Part shown: piece by piece, positions 34,578 to 45,587 of the stretch
How positions within the stretch are numbered: position 1 is the first letter of the stretch
Layout: each line of letters opens with the position of its first letter
From: Euonymus europaeus
Taxonomy: Eukaryota > Streptophyta > Magnoliopsida > Celastrales > Celastraceae
Direction of reading: 5' to 3'
DNA: 64,000 bases
Assembly (NCBI GenBank): GCA_963580455.1
Contig: OY756957.1
Span: forward strand, 26,442,501-26,506,500
The notes under the pieces: model-generated
What the model was told of the DNA's origin: nothing
Seen by the model: only the letters and a program-made list of their open reading frames with translations
Database searches by the model: none
Translations under genes and position numbers: made by a program

Positions 34578-35050
34578 AAGTGGTTGGAGGGAAAGCTTAG
34601 GTGTGATGTGGATATTTTTGCTCTCGATTTGAAACGGATCGGGATAGGTTGAGATTGTGAGTGTGTATAATGATTTTCCGTATGCCTGCTATTGTGTGCT
34701 TGTCCCTTTCACACAAAAGATGTCAATACTGTTGTGAGTGCTTAATACTGCTGTGACTGAGTGCTAAGCTTCTACTTCCATCAAAATACATGAAAGTTGT
34801 TCAAGAGAGTTTTAGTGTTCTTGTTAATATACATGATTTCACAAAACACAATCACTAGTAATCATTCAGAAAAACCTTTGCTCCCTAAACATCAATCCAT
34901 ATGAAAACTCCACTTATATTGGAGATTGACTATAGGCTGTGTCAAGTCAAAGCTGAAGACACTATTTGCACAAGATTTACTAAAACCAAATTGAAGAAAA
35001 ATCCAGTGTCTTCAATCCAATAACCGCAGCATTTTACAGTAGGTAATGTG
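34578..35050. other. Intergenic, convergent 3' ends
   Basis: 3' UTR of the plus-strand CASP-like gene and of the minus-strand OST4 gene. No further gene seen. Confidence 0.5.
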
Positions 35051-35164
35051 TCAGTTGCCTTCATATTTTGGCTCAGCCATTACAAAGTGGTAAGCAGTGA
35101 CCAAGACAATTATAAAAATGCCGAGAAAATTTGCCAAAAAACCCAAGTCTTGATCATCAATCAT
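35051..35164 (-). CDS. OST4: Oligosaccharyltransferase subunit OST4
   Basis: 37-residue single-span membrane protein, one of the smallest eukaryotic genes. OST4 sits in the ER oligosaccharyltransferase and stabilises the contact between the catalytic STT3 and other subunits during N-glycosylation. ATG at 35164 gives MIDDQDLGF, then the hydrophobic span [20 protein letters not shown], then EPKYEGN and TGA at 35051-35053. This is the full plant family length and all family landmarks (DDQDLGF, ANFLGIF, AYHFVMA) are there. An acceptor TTATTGCAG lies directly before the ATG, so an intron ends at the start codon; the 5' UTR exon is probably around 36560-36720, where the minus strand has a donor GTACGTCG. 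It is easily missed by length filters. Confidence 0.92.
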   Translation of the reverse strand: MIDDQDLGFLANFLGIFIIVLVTAYHFVMAEPKYEGN

Positions 35165-36240
35165 CTGCAATAACCACACAAATAATAAAAGAACATGTCA
35201 GTATCAACGACTAAATATAGTTTAATCAGTTCCATAATCTTCACAAACACGGCATCAATTTCTCCCAGCTATTTCGAGACACGAAGTAAGAGGCCAATAA
35301 TTTTCAGAGTATTTCAATTTCCAACAAATTATATTCAAGAAACTTCCCTCATTTCCAAAGCTCTTGTGACTGTTTTCAGATTACATCTCACTCTAGATGG
35401 TATAATATGGGTATACATATTAACAAGGAAAACTTTAGATGAAGAAGAGTAAATATAATTAATCACATCTTCATGAAATCGTACCAACTTCCAAAATCAA
35501 TATGTGAATGAGCTAAAAGAGCTTATGCTGTGCATGTTGAGCAGCAATGCTCTACAAGGCTCAGGGAAACAAAGAGACACCATAACAGACCCAGTTGTTT
35601 GCAGTATCAGTTGGTTGCCTCAGACTAATAATATTCCTAGTTCCATAAATACAAGCAACCTCCTCCAAGTTCAACTATGGGTGATCAAAAAATTGTTGGA
35701 AAACAATTGATGATACGTTTATTTTGCAAATATCAAAATTGGCATCCTACTTACTGATTGGTGGAATTTTAAGCATAGGGAGATGACACTAATCAATGAC
35801 AACTGGAATCCCAGTTCTGAATTCATATTGGGATTTCAGGTAACTAGATTTACAATAATATATATCCCCTGAACTAATTTTAACCACTTACGATTCCAAT
35901 CCTGCAAGCATTTTCATCTAAGTATTTACCATATGACTGGATTAATAAACAAGAAAAACAGACTAAAGCCAATGTTAAAACGTCAAGATGCACTCTATGG
36001 CCTAAAATACAATCAAATCCAGTTTCATTGCTAAGTTCACAAATTCTCATAATTATACTCAGTTTCGTCAATGCAAGTTCGCATGACATCAAAAAAGAAA
36101 ATTTTCACATATAGCTATGAACCCAATTATTCCAAGAAAACTACCAAGGCAACCACAAACAATCAATGCAGACGTAGCAAACTAGACAACAATATTATAA
36201 CCACAAAAGAGGAGGCAAGATGCCAAGAATCTAAAACACA
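35165..36240. other. Probable 5' UTR intron of OST4
   Basis: AT-rich noncoding DNA between the OST4 start codon and its likely leader exon further right. Only short meaningless frames are present. Confidence 0.45.
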
Positions 36241-36260
36241 ATATACATAATTCAATTCCA

Positions 36261-36332
36261 TTGATGAGTGCGAACCCACGGCGTCCAGAGTCGGGAGTCT
36301 AACGCGATATCACTCCGCTATGCGATCATACC
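36261..36332 (-). other. tRNA-derived sequence (decayed tRNA or SINE head)
   Basis: On the minus strand TAGCGGAGTGATATCGCG resembles a tRNA D arm/A box and GTGGGTTCGCACTC a T arm/B box, with GACTCCCGAC between them where an anticodon loop would be. Anticodon and acceptor stems do not pair well, so it is not a working tRNA by eye. It lies inside the probable OST4 leader intron. It could be the head of a tRNA-derived SINE. Confidence 0.45.
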
Positions 36333-36539
36333 TGTTCTCTTAGTCAACTCTTATTTATTGGTACGCGAGACAAACAAGATTTCACACTTCAAGGCGAAAC
36401 TCTCCAAACAACAACACCACCACATCAACACGTAGCGTATATACATCAAATATAAATCATGGAAGATCAAGTTCCCATATGAAATCCCTAAAATGCAAGT
36501 CTAGAAGGCAACGTAGAAACCTCAAAAATCTAACTTCGT

Positions 36540-36770
36540 GATTGCGAATTCCATGGATATAAAAGAAAGAGATCTCGACGTACCTTTCTATGTCAACGCA
36601 GATCGGGAAGAAAGAGACGAGATCTCCAGATCTCAAGCAGCAGAAATGATACTGTCAGCTCGATACTTCGATTGCAGTTCTTCAGACAACTGGACGCTTA
36701 TAGAGCGAGTTGTGGGCCTGTGGACCATTCAAACCATGTTGAAGTGGATAAGTCCACTTTGATTATGGAC
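36540..36770 (-). promoter_or_regulatory. Probable OST4 leader exon and promoter
   Basis: On the minus strand a pyrimidine-containing leader (TCTCGTCTCTTTCTTCCCGATC) ends near 36580 at a GTACGTCG donor. Right of it, GGCCCACAAC- and GGCCCATAA-like motifs resemble plant housekeeping promoter elements. Placement is inferred from the acceptor abutting the OST4 ATG. Confidence 0.4.
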
Positions 36771-38343
36771 CTGGCTTAAATAGTGTGGCCCATAATCAAT
36801 TTTGTTTCGACTTAGAAAAAAAGGAATTTGTTTCAAAATTTTCAATTAACGAACAAAACTAATAAATCAAATTAATTTAGAGAGATCTACCAACGAGGAC
36901 CCTCATTAAAATATTTTATTTCATTATGTCCACTTGTATTTTGCATATTCAAATAAGTCCCTGAAATTTATTTGTACAAAAAAGCCTTTATATAAAACGC
37001 AAGCACTTTCATATCATCTTCCTACCTCAAGCATTGCTATCTCTGTCTCAAATTTATCTCTCTACCTCACGTCTCTCTCTTTTCGTCTTCCTCTCCAAGA
37101 ATCGACTCTCTCTCTATCCTTCTCTGTTCTTTCTCTTCTTCTCTAAGATTTGACTCACTCAATCTTCAATCTTTTTTTAGTTCAAATCACAAATATATCT
37201 CTTTGAATGTTAATATGTAATTATTAAGCCTCTGTTTGTTTTGGAGTATACGCTAGGCCCATACTCTCAGACACTCTCAATTTTTATACTTTACGATAGC
37301 TTATACTCTATGAGACATTACCCTTATCCATACAGACTCTAAGTGTTGTAGTTCGAAGACAGGATAGAAAAATAGAATAAGTGAAAAATAAATTTTGTCC
37401 GAATGATACTTCTTTCATAGTCCCTTACGGCCCTATGGGCCTAGGCCATGTGGATTTTGTCATTATAAAAGGGTGTTCAAATGAATGAGGTTGGGCTTAC
37501 ATGGTTTGACCTTACAAAACCAATTTGATATATGTTATCCCTGTGTGGTAGAGGTGGATATCTTTCCACGTCATGGCTTCTCACATTGCCTAACGTTCAA
37601 CCACCGTTGTCTTGCCAAACGTTGGCTTATAAGCCAGACTGCCAGAGGCCACCACCTAAAACCACACCACTAGTGATACGAGCTTATTCCCATACGTTGT
37701 GTCACTTTTCAATCTTCCTTTGATCTGCAAGGCTAGGTTGAATACCATTTGTCCTTGGATTGGGATCGTCATTCTCGACTTAGGCTAAGATCAAGTAACA
37801 CAACATCATCCTCAAGAAGCCACCTTGACTTTGTACCCAACAGCTTCTCTTAACACAGACACACACACCCCAACAAATGTCATTTTGGATTTAAGATTTT
37901 TTTTTAGTATTTCATAAAAAAAGAAGCGAAAACGTGCAAAAGAATTGATTTTCCACATGGGTATGCGAGAATCTCTACAAGATCGTTACTATCTTCTTCT
38001 TAATTACTGTCAAATGCACCGTTTCATTTAGGGTTACTTCTGGCGAGATTACTATTCATACGTCACTGTTCATGCAATTGTTTATTCTTTTATTCTTTTG
38101 TTGTTTTGATTTTGCTGGTTCTGTATCTGAAACTTGATAACATATAGAAATATAAAAATCAATTCTCTCAAGCTTATGCAGGGCATCGCACAGATCTTGT
38201 GATCTTGCTGTTTCATTAAAGGAAGCTCTTTGTTATTATGGTATTGAAGCAAGTAGTTTTTGTTATCTAGGTTGATCTCGTTGTGTTTATCTCCTCTGTT
38301 TTGATCTAGTTGTCTCAATCTGTTTTTCCTTTAGCTTTGTTCA
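36771..38343. other. Intergenic DNA with possible copia leader
   Basis: Pyrimidine-rich tract at 37020-37150, otherwise AT-rich. TGGTATTGAAGC at about 38240 matches a tRNA-iMet primer site in 9 of 12 bases and lies about 100 bases before a copia gag ATG, so an old copia LTR may end just left of it. I could not find a matching LTR downstream. Confidence 0.35.
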
Positions 38344-39031
38344 TGGCAACTGACACGCGAGTATCTGAGAAAGCCTCATCAGATGTGGTTATTGCTTCTG
38401 CTGCTGTGGATCCCGCTGATGATCCACTTAACTTGTCCACTGCGGACTATGCTGTTACAAAGCTCATAGCTTTGGTTCTCACCGGAGAAGATAATTATCA
38501 CATTTGGAGCCGAGCTATGCTGATGGCTTTGGAAGGTCGAAACAAACGGGTGTTTGTTGATGGAACCCTGAAGGAAGTGATGTCTGGTGACTCGAGGTAT
38601 ACTTATTGGAGACGCTGTAATAGCCTTCTTATTAAATGGATTTCAAACTGTATTACAAAGGAGATCGTTGGCAGTTTGTCAGGAGCCATCACGGCTTATG
38701 CCTTATGGCAAGATTTGAAGACCCGCTATGCCTCTTCCAACCATACCCGGGTGTATGAGTTGCGTAGGCTCGTGTGTGATACACGTCAGGGTGCACTATC
38801 GATCACTGAATATTGAACCAAACAGAAATCTTATTGGGATGAGCTCACCGAGTTCACCTATTTGAACATCCTACCTGATTGCACTTGAGGAGCTCTTGAG
38901 GGGTATCAATAACAAGAGCAAACTATGGTTTTTTTGATGGGCCTTAATAATTGTTACAACACTGTGCGGAATCAGATTTTGGCAATGGAACCTTTGCCTC
39001 TATGTAGCAAAGCTTTGTCAATGGTTTTGCA
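38344..39031 (+). pseudogene. Copia gag, N-terminal part (broken)
   Basis: ATG at 38344 (MATDTRVSEK) opens a gag with the N-terminal LTGEDNYHIWSRAMLMAL block and the UBN2 domain (WRRCNSLLIKWI, ALWQDLKTRYASSN, YELRRLV). TGA at 38814 stands where the family has Trp (ITEY then TKQKSYWDEL), and another stop follows near 38886. The frame recovers at QTMVFLMGLNNCYNTVRNQIL and ends at the hAT insertion in ...SMVLH. Not functional. Confidence 0.85.
39024..39031. other. 8-base target duplication GTTTTGCA, left
   Basis: Identical 8 bases at 42302-42309 on the other side of the inserted element. Length 8 is characteristic of hAT transposons. Confidence 0.85.
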
Positions 39032-39648
39032 TAAGGCTGCACAAATGAACCCAGAAACCGAACCGAAACCAGTAACTGAACCGATCGGTCCGGTTCGGTT
39101 CGGGTTGTTGACCTCCTTCTGGTCAACGGTTTCATTAACCGATCAAAACCATAGTAGATGGTCCGGTTCATGGATTCAAATAATGAGAACCGCGGTTAAC
39201 CGAAACCGAACCGAATGATTTATATAACTAATAAATTATAAATATATAGTTATATATTTTAATATTCAATCTATTAATAATTTAATATATATCATAGAGT
39301 AAGTGCGTGTAAGTGGATTAGCCACTACTCATTAGTGGACCTGTTACTTAAATAGTTAAAAACTTAAATATATTAATAAAAGTCAATTCATTGTTATTTC
39401 ACTAATTTGTTAGTTTCTTACTTTCTTTATTTCTTACTTACAAACCTAAATCACTTAATTTCTTACTTACAGATAACACTTACTCTTAGTCTTTGTTCTT
39501 AGTTACATCACGAAGAGCCGAAGAGTCTAACAGAACTTGCGAGAAAGTTAGAAAGTAGAAACCATAGCCGCCTCTTCCAGTCTTGCAGTCTTCCAATTAC
39601 AGTCTTCAATTATCACAAGTTCGCAACACTTCGGCGCTCAAGTAGTCA

Positions 39649-39653
39649 CTAGT
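39649..39653. other. Target duplication CTAGT, left
   Basis: Same 5 bases at 41193-41197. Encloses a TG...CA element. Confidence 0.75.
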
Positions 39654-41192
39654 TGTTATGTCGTTAGTAACAATTTAAAATAACCTACAAATGTACAATT
39701 AATATATATAGTGAATAAGTAAGAGTCGATCCCACAAGTAGTGATGCTAATAGATATATAATCTAACACTTGAATATAATTGATACAATTATAAAAGCGG
39801 GAAAAGGGGGGTTAAATCTTGTAATAGATAAAAATTAAGACAAAGAAATTGACGTTAAGAACAAGAATGAGAATTAATGAAAATAATAGCTAAGACTCAC
39901 TATCCACCACAAAACATTCAAACAATTTATAAGAAATAATAGAGTAACAATTTAAACAAGCATATGATGACAACATTCACAACAAGGTCATGGCCAAACT
40001 CAAGTTGTATGATTCTCTCTTAATTGCATGTAAAGTGTATGGCGTCTACCTCATTACGTGTATTCTTAATCGAAATCTAGCATGGCATCTGCATCAATCA
40101 ACAATCAAGAATCCAATAAGAGCAAATAGAATATGAATGTCACAAGAATCCTAATACATGGTATTTGTACTTAGGTATTCAAGAATTGATTTTTCATAAT
40201 TCATTTTCAACTGAATTATATGTTGCAAGAAAGAACATATTCAACAAGGCAATTGACCATGTTCTACAACAATTAATTCTAATACATGCTTCAAAGTTAG
40301 CTAATCAAAGAAACACAATACTAGAACTCACATAACATGGAAAAATCAAAATCATCATGCTTGTAGAAATTGAAATCCACACAACTTATAAAATTGAAAG
40401 TATGCTTAGGGCTTCAAGACAAGCCCTGACTAACAAGAGTTTAGTTATACATAACCAAATAAAACATGAAATATAAAAACATAATTACAAACACAAGCCT
40501 TGTTTTCTTCTTTTCCTTCTCCTCTTTTTGCCTCCAATCCTTCTCCTTCTTTCCTTCTTGTCTCCAAGCTCCCTCTCCTAGCTCCTACTCCTCTCTATTT
40601 ATAGAGAAAATGAGCACATAGTGGAGGAGTTAGTGCCATCTTTTGGTGGTGGATTGTCCATCAAATTGGTGTGGTGGATTGTCCACTCTTTGAATGGAAA
40701 TGGTATCATCAATGACATCAACATCCAATTACACACTAATCTTGTAACTACATTCTGGGCCTAAACGAAGCCTATTATGAACTTAAACCCTTCATCAATA
40801 ATGTAGATACAAATGTGTAGATAATTATGGGCTTTTGAATCACTCAATTTGGATATCAGAAGCTCAAGTTATGGGCTTCTAAAGGTCTGGTTTGCAAGCA
40901 GAAATTCTGCTTCGGATATAACTTTCAAACTTGACTTCAAGGCAACCCTTAGAGGCCCAAATGAACTCCGATTTCTGTGAACCAATACTTCCTGAAAAGC
41001 TTGAAGTGTCCTCTAAACATTTGCTGAAGATCAAATCGCATTCTGACAGCTCTTACTGCCTCTTAACCTGCAAAACATCCAAGAAGATCTTAAGTACAAT
41101 AATCTTTGAAAATTCAGCTTTTAAGCACAATTTCTTGGCATTGCTTTGGTAATATTTTATCACTTTAAGAACGTACATTCTGGCACTTATCA
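39654..41192 (-). repeat. Solo LTR (1539 bases) inside the hAT element
   Basis: Starts TGTTATGTCG and ends GCACTTATCA, flanked by 5-base duplications CTAGT. No internal domain. Read on the minus strand, CTATAAATAGAGAG (near 40600) looks like a strong TATA box in the middle of the LTR, which gives the orientation. A solo LTR arises by recombination between the two LTRs of a full element. The family is not recognised. Confidence 0.65.
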
Positions 41193-42301
41193 CTAGTCAA
41201 ATATTTTGAATATTTGATCCTTGATATCTTCCCTCTCTCATTCTTTTATAGGAACTCTATGTTGATTTTAAGTTCTTTAATTAGGTTTTCCCACTGAAGA
41301 GGAGTTGGAGTTATATCATGAATGCGAGAAAATTGAAAAAGGTTGATCACTTAATTCAATTGTATTTAATTTTAAATTATTTACTGAGTTCAAGTTTTAA
41401 CTTTTAATTTTGTTGTCTATAGAAGCTGAAAGCCTCCAAATTTCTGGTTCTGCTCCATCACCTTCATCTAATTCTACTGCCACTGTTTCAAAGTGACCAC
41501 TATTTGAGTGGTTGCCACTCATGTCAGTTTCTCACTTTCTCTTATTTGTGTATCTTATAAATTTATGCTTGTTTTTAAGAACAGTTGTTAAATAATTGTT
41601 TTCTGGAAATGCAGGTCACTGTCTGGAACTTTGGAAATGCAAGTCATTGTCTACACTTTGCCATCTAGAACTTTGGATGTGTTTGTCAAAGAACTGTTTG
41701 TTGTGTAATAATTTATGCTTGTTGTTAAAGAATTTAATAATTTATGCTTGTTGCCTTGTTGTTGAACTGTTGAAGACATTGATTTATGCTTCTGGTCCTT
41801 CTGGATTTATGCTTAATTTTACTTTTTAAGACTTGAGAGTTGAGAGATGGATGATTGTAATTGAGATTTGAGACTTTTGATTGATTTATTCCTCTTATAG
41901 TCTTATGTGTTGTTGAGAGTTGAGACTTACGAGTGATGACAGTTTTTAAATTTTAAATGCAGGTTTTGAGATTTGGCATAAAGCCATAAGCAATTAAACA
42001 ATGTCATAGTGTCATCTGCAGGTTATAATGTTATATATATTATACTTAATATCATCTGCAAATTATATGAGGTCATATGAGATTATCAACGTACATTGAA
42101 TGTGCAGATTATATGATATTTAAAAATATTTTATTGAAACCGAAACCAACCTAACCCAAACCGTAAATCCGGTTAACCGAAACCATCTGTTTAAAAATAA
42201 CATTTGATGGTTTCGGTTTTCATAATTTCAAAACCGAGTATATCGGTTCGGTTACCGGATTGACTCTAATGGTCCGGTTAACCGAACCGTGAACAACACT
42301 A

Positions 42302-44269
42302 GTTTTGCACATTGAAAGACAATTCTCTGTCACTCAAGTTCTAAACCAAGATGGTAATGCCACAACTTTGGCTGTTAGGCCTGCACAAAATTCTGATTCT
42401 GGAAAGGTATTGAATTTATCAACCAAATGTGAGCAACTTTCATTCACCTATTGCCATAAGTCAGGGCACACTATTGAAAAATGCTATAAGTTGCATGGAT
42501 ACCCATCGGGACAACCTAAGAAACAATCTTGATATGATGCTGATCAGCGCGGCGAGAGAGGAAATTTTGTCAACCATTTGAATAGCTCCCCTGGTGTTGG
42601 TTCCAATTCCCTTCAGATGCTTCCACAACTTTGTACTCAGTTGGTGGCATTTCTCAAGTTGAACTATTCTCAGGTCACGTCACCTAGTGAACGATCTTTT
42701 CCCTATTCTGAACTCACTTTAGGTAGTCAATCCGCTTCTTTGGTTTTATCCTCTTCTGCCTCAGCAGTAGCAAGTAATGTTTCTTTAGGAACCACTGTCA
42801 AATTACCTTTTCTTGTCTCTTGGCTTATTGATATTGGGGCTAGTGATCACATTGTTTGCTCTTTAGATTTTCTCAGTACTGCCAAACCTGTCCAAAATTA
42901 TCATATCTTCCTAATGGTGATCAACACCCAGTCACTCATGTAGGGTCGTTGATATTACATAGTGGCATTGTTCTTCATCACGTCCTTTGTGTTCCAAGTT
43001 TTCACATTAATCTTATCTCTGTCAGCAAGCTTATGGCTTGCAAAAAATATTCTGTATTTTTTTAGTCTGATTTATGCATTTTGCAAGACTTGGACACATT
43101 GAAGATTATTGGAATGGGGAGCATGCGTAAGGGTTTATATTTCTGGGGTGCTAAATTGTTCAAGACTGCTTCTGTTTTTACTGGAAGTCAAAATGTATCC
43201 ACCAACAATATGCTATGGTATCATAGATTAGAGCATTCATCGTTCACTACTAGTCTGTTTTTGCCCAAACAATTCCAAGAGAATTTTGCTTTTTGTCCAA
43301 CGTGTCCTTTAGCAAAAATGAAAAGGAAGCCTTTTGGTGTCAGTGTTACTCGTACAACTTCTGTATTTGAACTTGTTCATATGGATATATAGGGACCTTA
43401 TTCTGTTCTTTCTATTGATGGTTACAAGTATTTTTTTAACTGTTGTTGATGATTATAGTAGAGCTACTTGGATTTATATTTTGCACTCTAAGCATGAAGC
43501 TTGTGCACTTCGTCTTCATGCTAATCTTCCTGAAATTTTCTGGAGTTTTTGTGTTCTAACTGTGATCCACCTTATTAATAGATTGCCATCTCGTCAATTG
43601 GACAAGTTTAGTCCATATCAAATTCTTTTTCAGCAAGTTCTTGACTATGATACTCTTCAGGTGTTTGGGTGCTTGTTTTATGCCAAAGTGCAACCTCATC
43701 CACAATCCAAGTTTCATGCACGTGCACGTACATGTGTGTTTTTAGGCTATCCATTTGGTGTTAAGGGTTTTAGGTTGTTAGATCTTGAATCTTATGAAAT
43801 ATTTATTTCTCGAGATGTGGATTTCCATGAGACCATTTTTCCCTTTTCTTCTACTTCTCATCCTCCAGTTTCCTCTCTAGAGTCTTCTACTGATGATGTA
43901 CCTATTCTTCTTCCAGAGGCTGATCATGCTTCATCACCTCCAATATTACCTATCTCCACATCTCCATTACATTCCTCAGATGTGCCCAGTACCTCAACTG
44001 ATGTGGCCTCCTCAGTTTCTGAGCTCTCTCCTATATTACTATTGTCTTCTCCTAATGACTCCTCCACTCTAGATGTTCGTCGTTCCACTCGACCTAAACA
44101 ATCTCCTACTCATTTTAAGGATTACGACTGTCATCATGCTGCTGGCTCTTCGAGTTCCAATTACTCTTCATATGCCAGGTCTACATCTTTATACCCTATT
44201 GGTAAGTATTTTCATTTTAATAATTTTTCTCCTCCACATGCTGCCTTTTTACATTCAAATCTGGGCTGA
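42302..44269 (+). pseudogene. Copia gag C-terminus, protease and partial integrase (broken)
   Basis: Resumes gag at VLHIERQFSV. The zinc knuckle reads FTYCHKSGHTIEKCYKLHGYP-like: the first Cys of CxxC is replaced by Phe. Stop TGA at 42530. Protease block WLIDIGASDHIV has Ile for the usual Thr. Pre-integrase MLWYHRLEHSSF and CPLAKMKRKPF follow; TAG at 43390 stands where Trp is expected (MDIWGP). A T-run at 43430 shifts the frame into LTVVDDYSRATWIYIL. After HSKHEA most of the integrase catalytic core is missing and text resumes at the C-terminal HLINRLPSRQLD, VFGCLFYAKV and FLGYPFGVKGFR blocks. Ends before reverse transcriptase. Confidence 0.85.
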
Positions 44270-44690
44270 CAGAATAGTCCGCACCATGCCGCGGATAGGT
44301 AAGATTGGCTGGGCTAGGAGGGCCCAAACTCATATGGATAAGTGGGCCGAAGCCCGCCGAAGAGGACTACAAGGCTCATGGAATCAAGGAATCATTGATT
44401 AATATCGGGTATGCTTCAAGTCTGAAGTAACCAATTAGGCTTCTGCTCCGTGGTTTTCATTTGCTAATTGATAGAATCAATATTTTAAACAGAATGCCAT
44501 TGTAAAAGTTGCACCTTTATTTTTTAGGATGATAGTAGTTATTTGATTTACATTACTGTGAAAGCACCGCAAAATATTGTTACTACAAATTCCTCTCAAT
44601 CTCTACTCTTCTAGAAATGGTTCTCCCATAAAAAAAAAGTCCTCAATTTTGTATTCCAATTTTTTCCACATGCACACCATTACTAGAAAA
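44270..44690. other. Unassigned DNA after the copia fragment
   Basis: GC-richer patch at 44280-44380 with GGGCCGAAGCCCG-like palindromic sequence, possibly a DNA transposon end; the remainder is AT-rich. No gene. Confidence 0.3.
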
Positions 44691-44990
44691 CCTCATTTGA
44701 GTCCGACTTTGGTGGCTTGCCTGAAGGACCACTAATTAGGAACCATTTGTCAATGGCCTCATCGGTGGTGATCTTTGGGCCGGTATTTTAACCATTCCCA
44801 TCAATTCGAGGTCGAATAGGTCAGTGTCCTTGACATGAAACTCGAGGTTAATCATAGGGTGAGTCAATGAAATTTTGAAGTACTCGTCCCACCTAGGGCA
44901 TGGCGTGCGCTTAAGTACTAGAGTACGAGCCATAGTAGCCTGAGGGATGTAGATGGTGACATATGAGTGACTAGCTATGTAGTCATTCAC
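44691..44990 (-). pseudogene. Phospholipase D C2-domain fragment
   Basis: On the minus strand a frame reads YVTIYIPQATMARTLVLK, CPRWDEYFKISLTHP, NLEFHVKDTDLFDLELMG, then VKIPAQ. After a frameshift it goes on as TTDEAIDKWFLISGPSGKPP and stops resembling PLD near 44691. This is the C2 (calcium/phospholipid-binding) domain region of plant C2-type phospholipase D. Only about 100 of some 800-870 residues are present, no HKD catalytic motif follows, and the surroundings are GC-rich repeat DNA. It is most likely a gene fragment captured or left behind by a transposon. Which PLD class it comes from I cannot tell. Confidence 0.75.
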
Positions 44991-45518
44991 TTGCCCATGT
45001 TCTATAGGCCTCATCAAATGGCTTGTGGGCCTTGGGCTGGACCGAGCCCACTGGTCAAAGCTCGGCCCTGGCTCGAAGGGATCTCGACCTTGGTCAGCCC
45101 GACCTAGGTCCCAGGCGGGTTTGAGATTCATTTCTGGGGCCGAGCCCGGTTTGAAGCTAGATCATTTGGGGCGGCCAGAGCCCAAACTCAAAAAATATAA
45201 CATAGACACACATATGTATATATATATATACACACATTAATATATCTATACATAATGAACACTAGAATTGAGAGGCGAGAAGAAGGAAAAGATGGAAATG
45301 GGTAGGATAGTGGAGTGTTTTAAGTATGAGATTTTTTTGGACACTGGGATGCCCGTGAAAAAAAGTGTGGTGCAAATAGTGTCAACAAAAAATGATGGTA
45401 TTGGTCTCCAATCTAAATAACATTCATTTTTATTGGGCCTTGCTAGCAGAAAGTTCAAAAGTGGTCTCTTTCATAGTCTAAACTCTAAAGTGTAAACCTC
45501 AAAGGCTATATAACCAAG
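44991..45518. other. GC-rich repeat patch and microsatellite
   Basis: 45010-45190 is rich in GGGCC/GAGCCC motifs, unusual for this window. 45205-45240 is a TA/CA-rich simple repeat. Then AT-rich DNA up to the eS6 promoter. No coding pattern. Confidence 0.4.
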
Positions 45519-45587
45519 TATGGGCCCAATATGGGCCTTAAGCAGTCGCATCTCCTTTCTGGGCTGTAGCGAAGCACTCCGTAGAAT
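45519..45587 (+). promoter_or_regulatory. Promoter and leader of ribosomal protein eS6
   Basis: Two TGGGCC/T site-II-type elements (45521 and 45532) lie about 60 bases before the ATG at 45588, and a third GGGCTG follows at 45560. Site II motifs are typical of plant ribosomal protein promoters. The leader TCTCCTTTCTGGG is pyrimidine-rich as in 5'TOP-like messages. Confidence 0.6.

Larger units (their letters stand above)
39032..42301. mobile_element. hAT-like non-autonomous DNA transposon
   Basis: Bounded by the 8-base duplication GTTTTGCA and inserted in copia gag. Left end TAAGGCTGCACA; right end, inverted, TAGTGTTGTTCACGG. Terminal repeats are very imperfect, but both ends carry arrays of AACCGAACCG-type motifs in opposite orientation, as in many plant hAT elements. 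Without the solo LTR inside it, it is 1726 bases long. No transposase domain is intact; a short stretch near 41430-41500 (SAPSPSSNSTATVSK) recalls the Ser/Thr/Pro-rich N-terminus of plant hAT transposases, so it may be a deletion derivative. Confidence 0.75.
38344..44269 (+). mobile_element. Truncated Ty1/copia element with nested insertions
   Basis: Contains copia gag, zinc knuckle, protease, pre-integrase and part of integrase, but no reverse transcriptase or RNase H and no identified LTR pair. Homology ends near 44262, before the reverse transcriptase. A hAT-like element splits gag. Stops, frameshifts, and an internal loss of most of the integrase core show it has long been inactive. Confidence 0.85.

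Noticed and set aside
40931..41152. 73-codon frame within the solo LTR
   Set aside because: Antisense to the LTR's own TATA box, no family, inside a repeat.
39032..42301. Possible autonomous hAT transposase gene
   Set aside because: No BED finger, DDE or hAT dimerisation block could be read; only a vague Ser/Pro-rich stretch.
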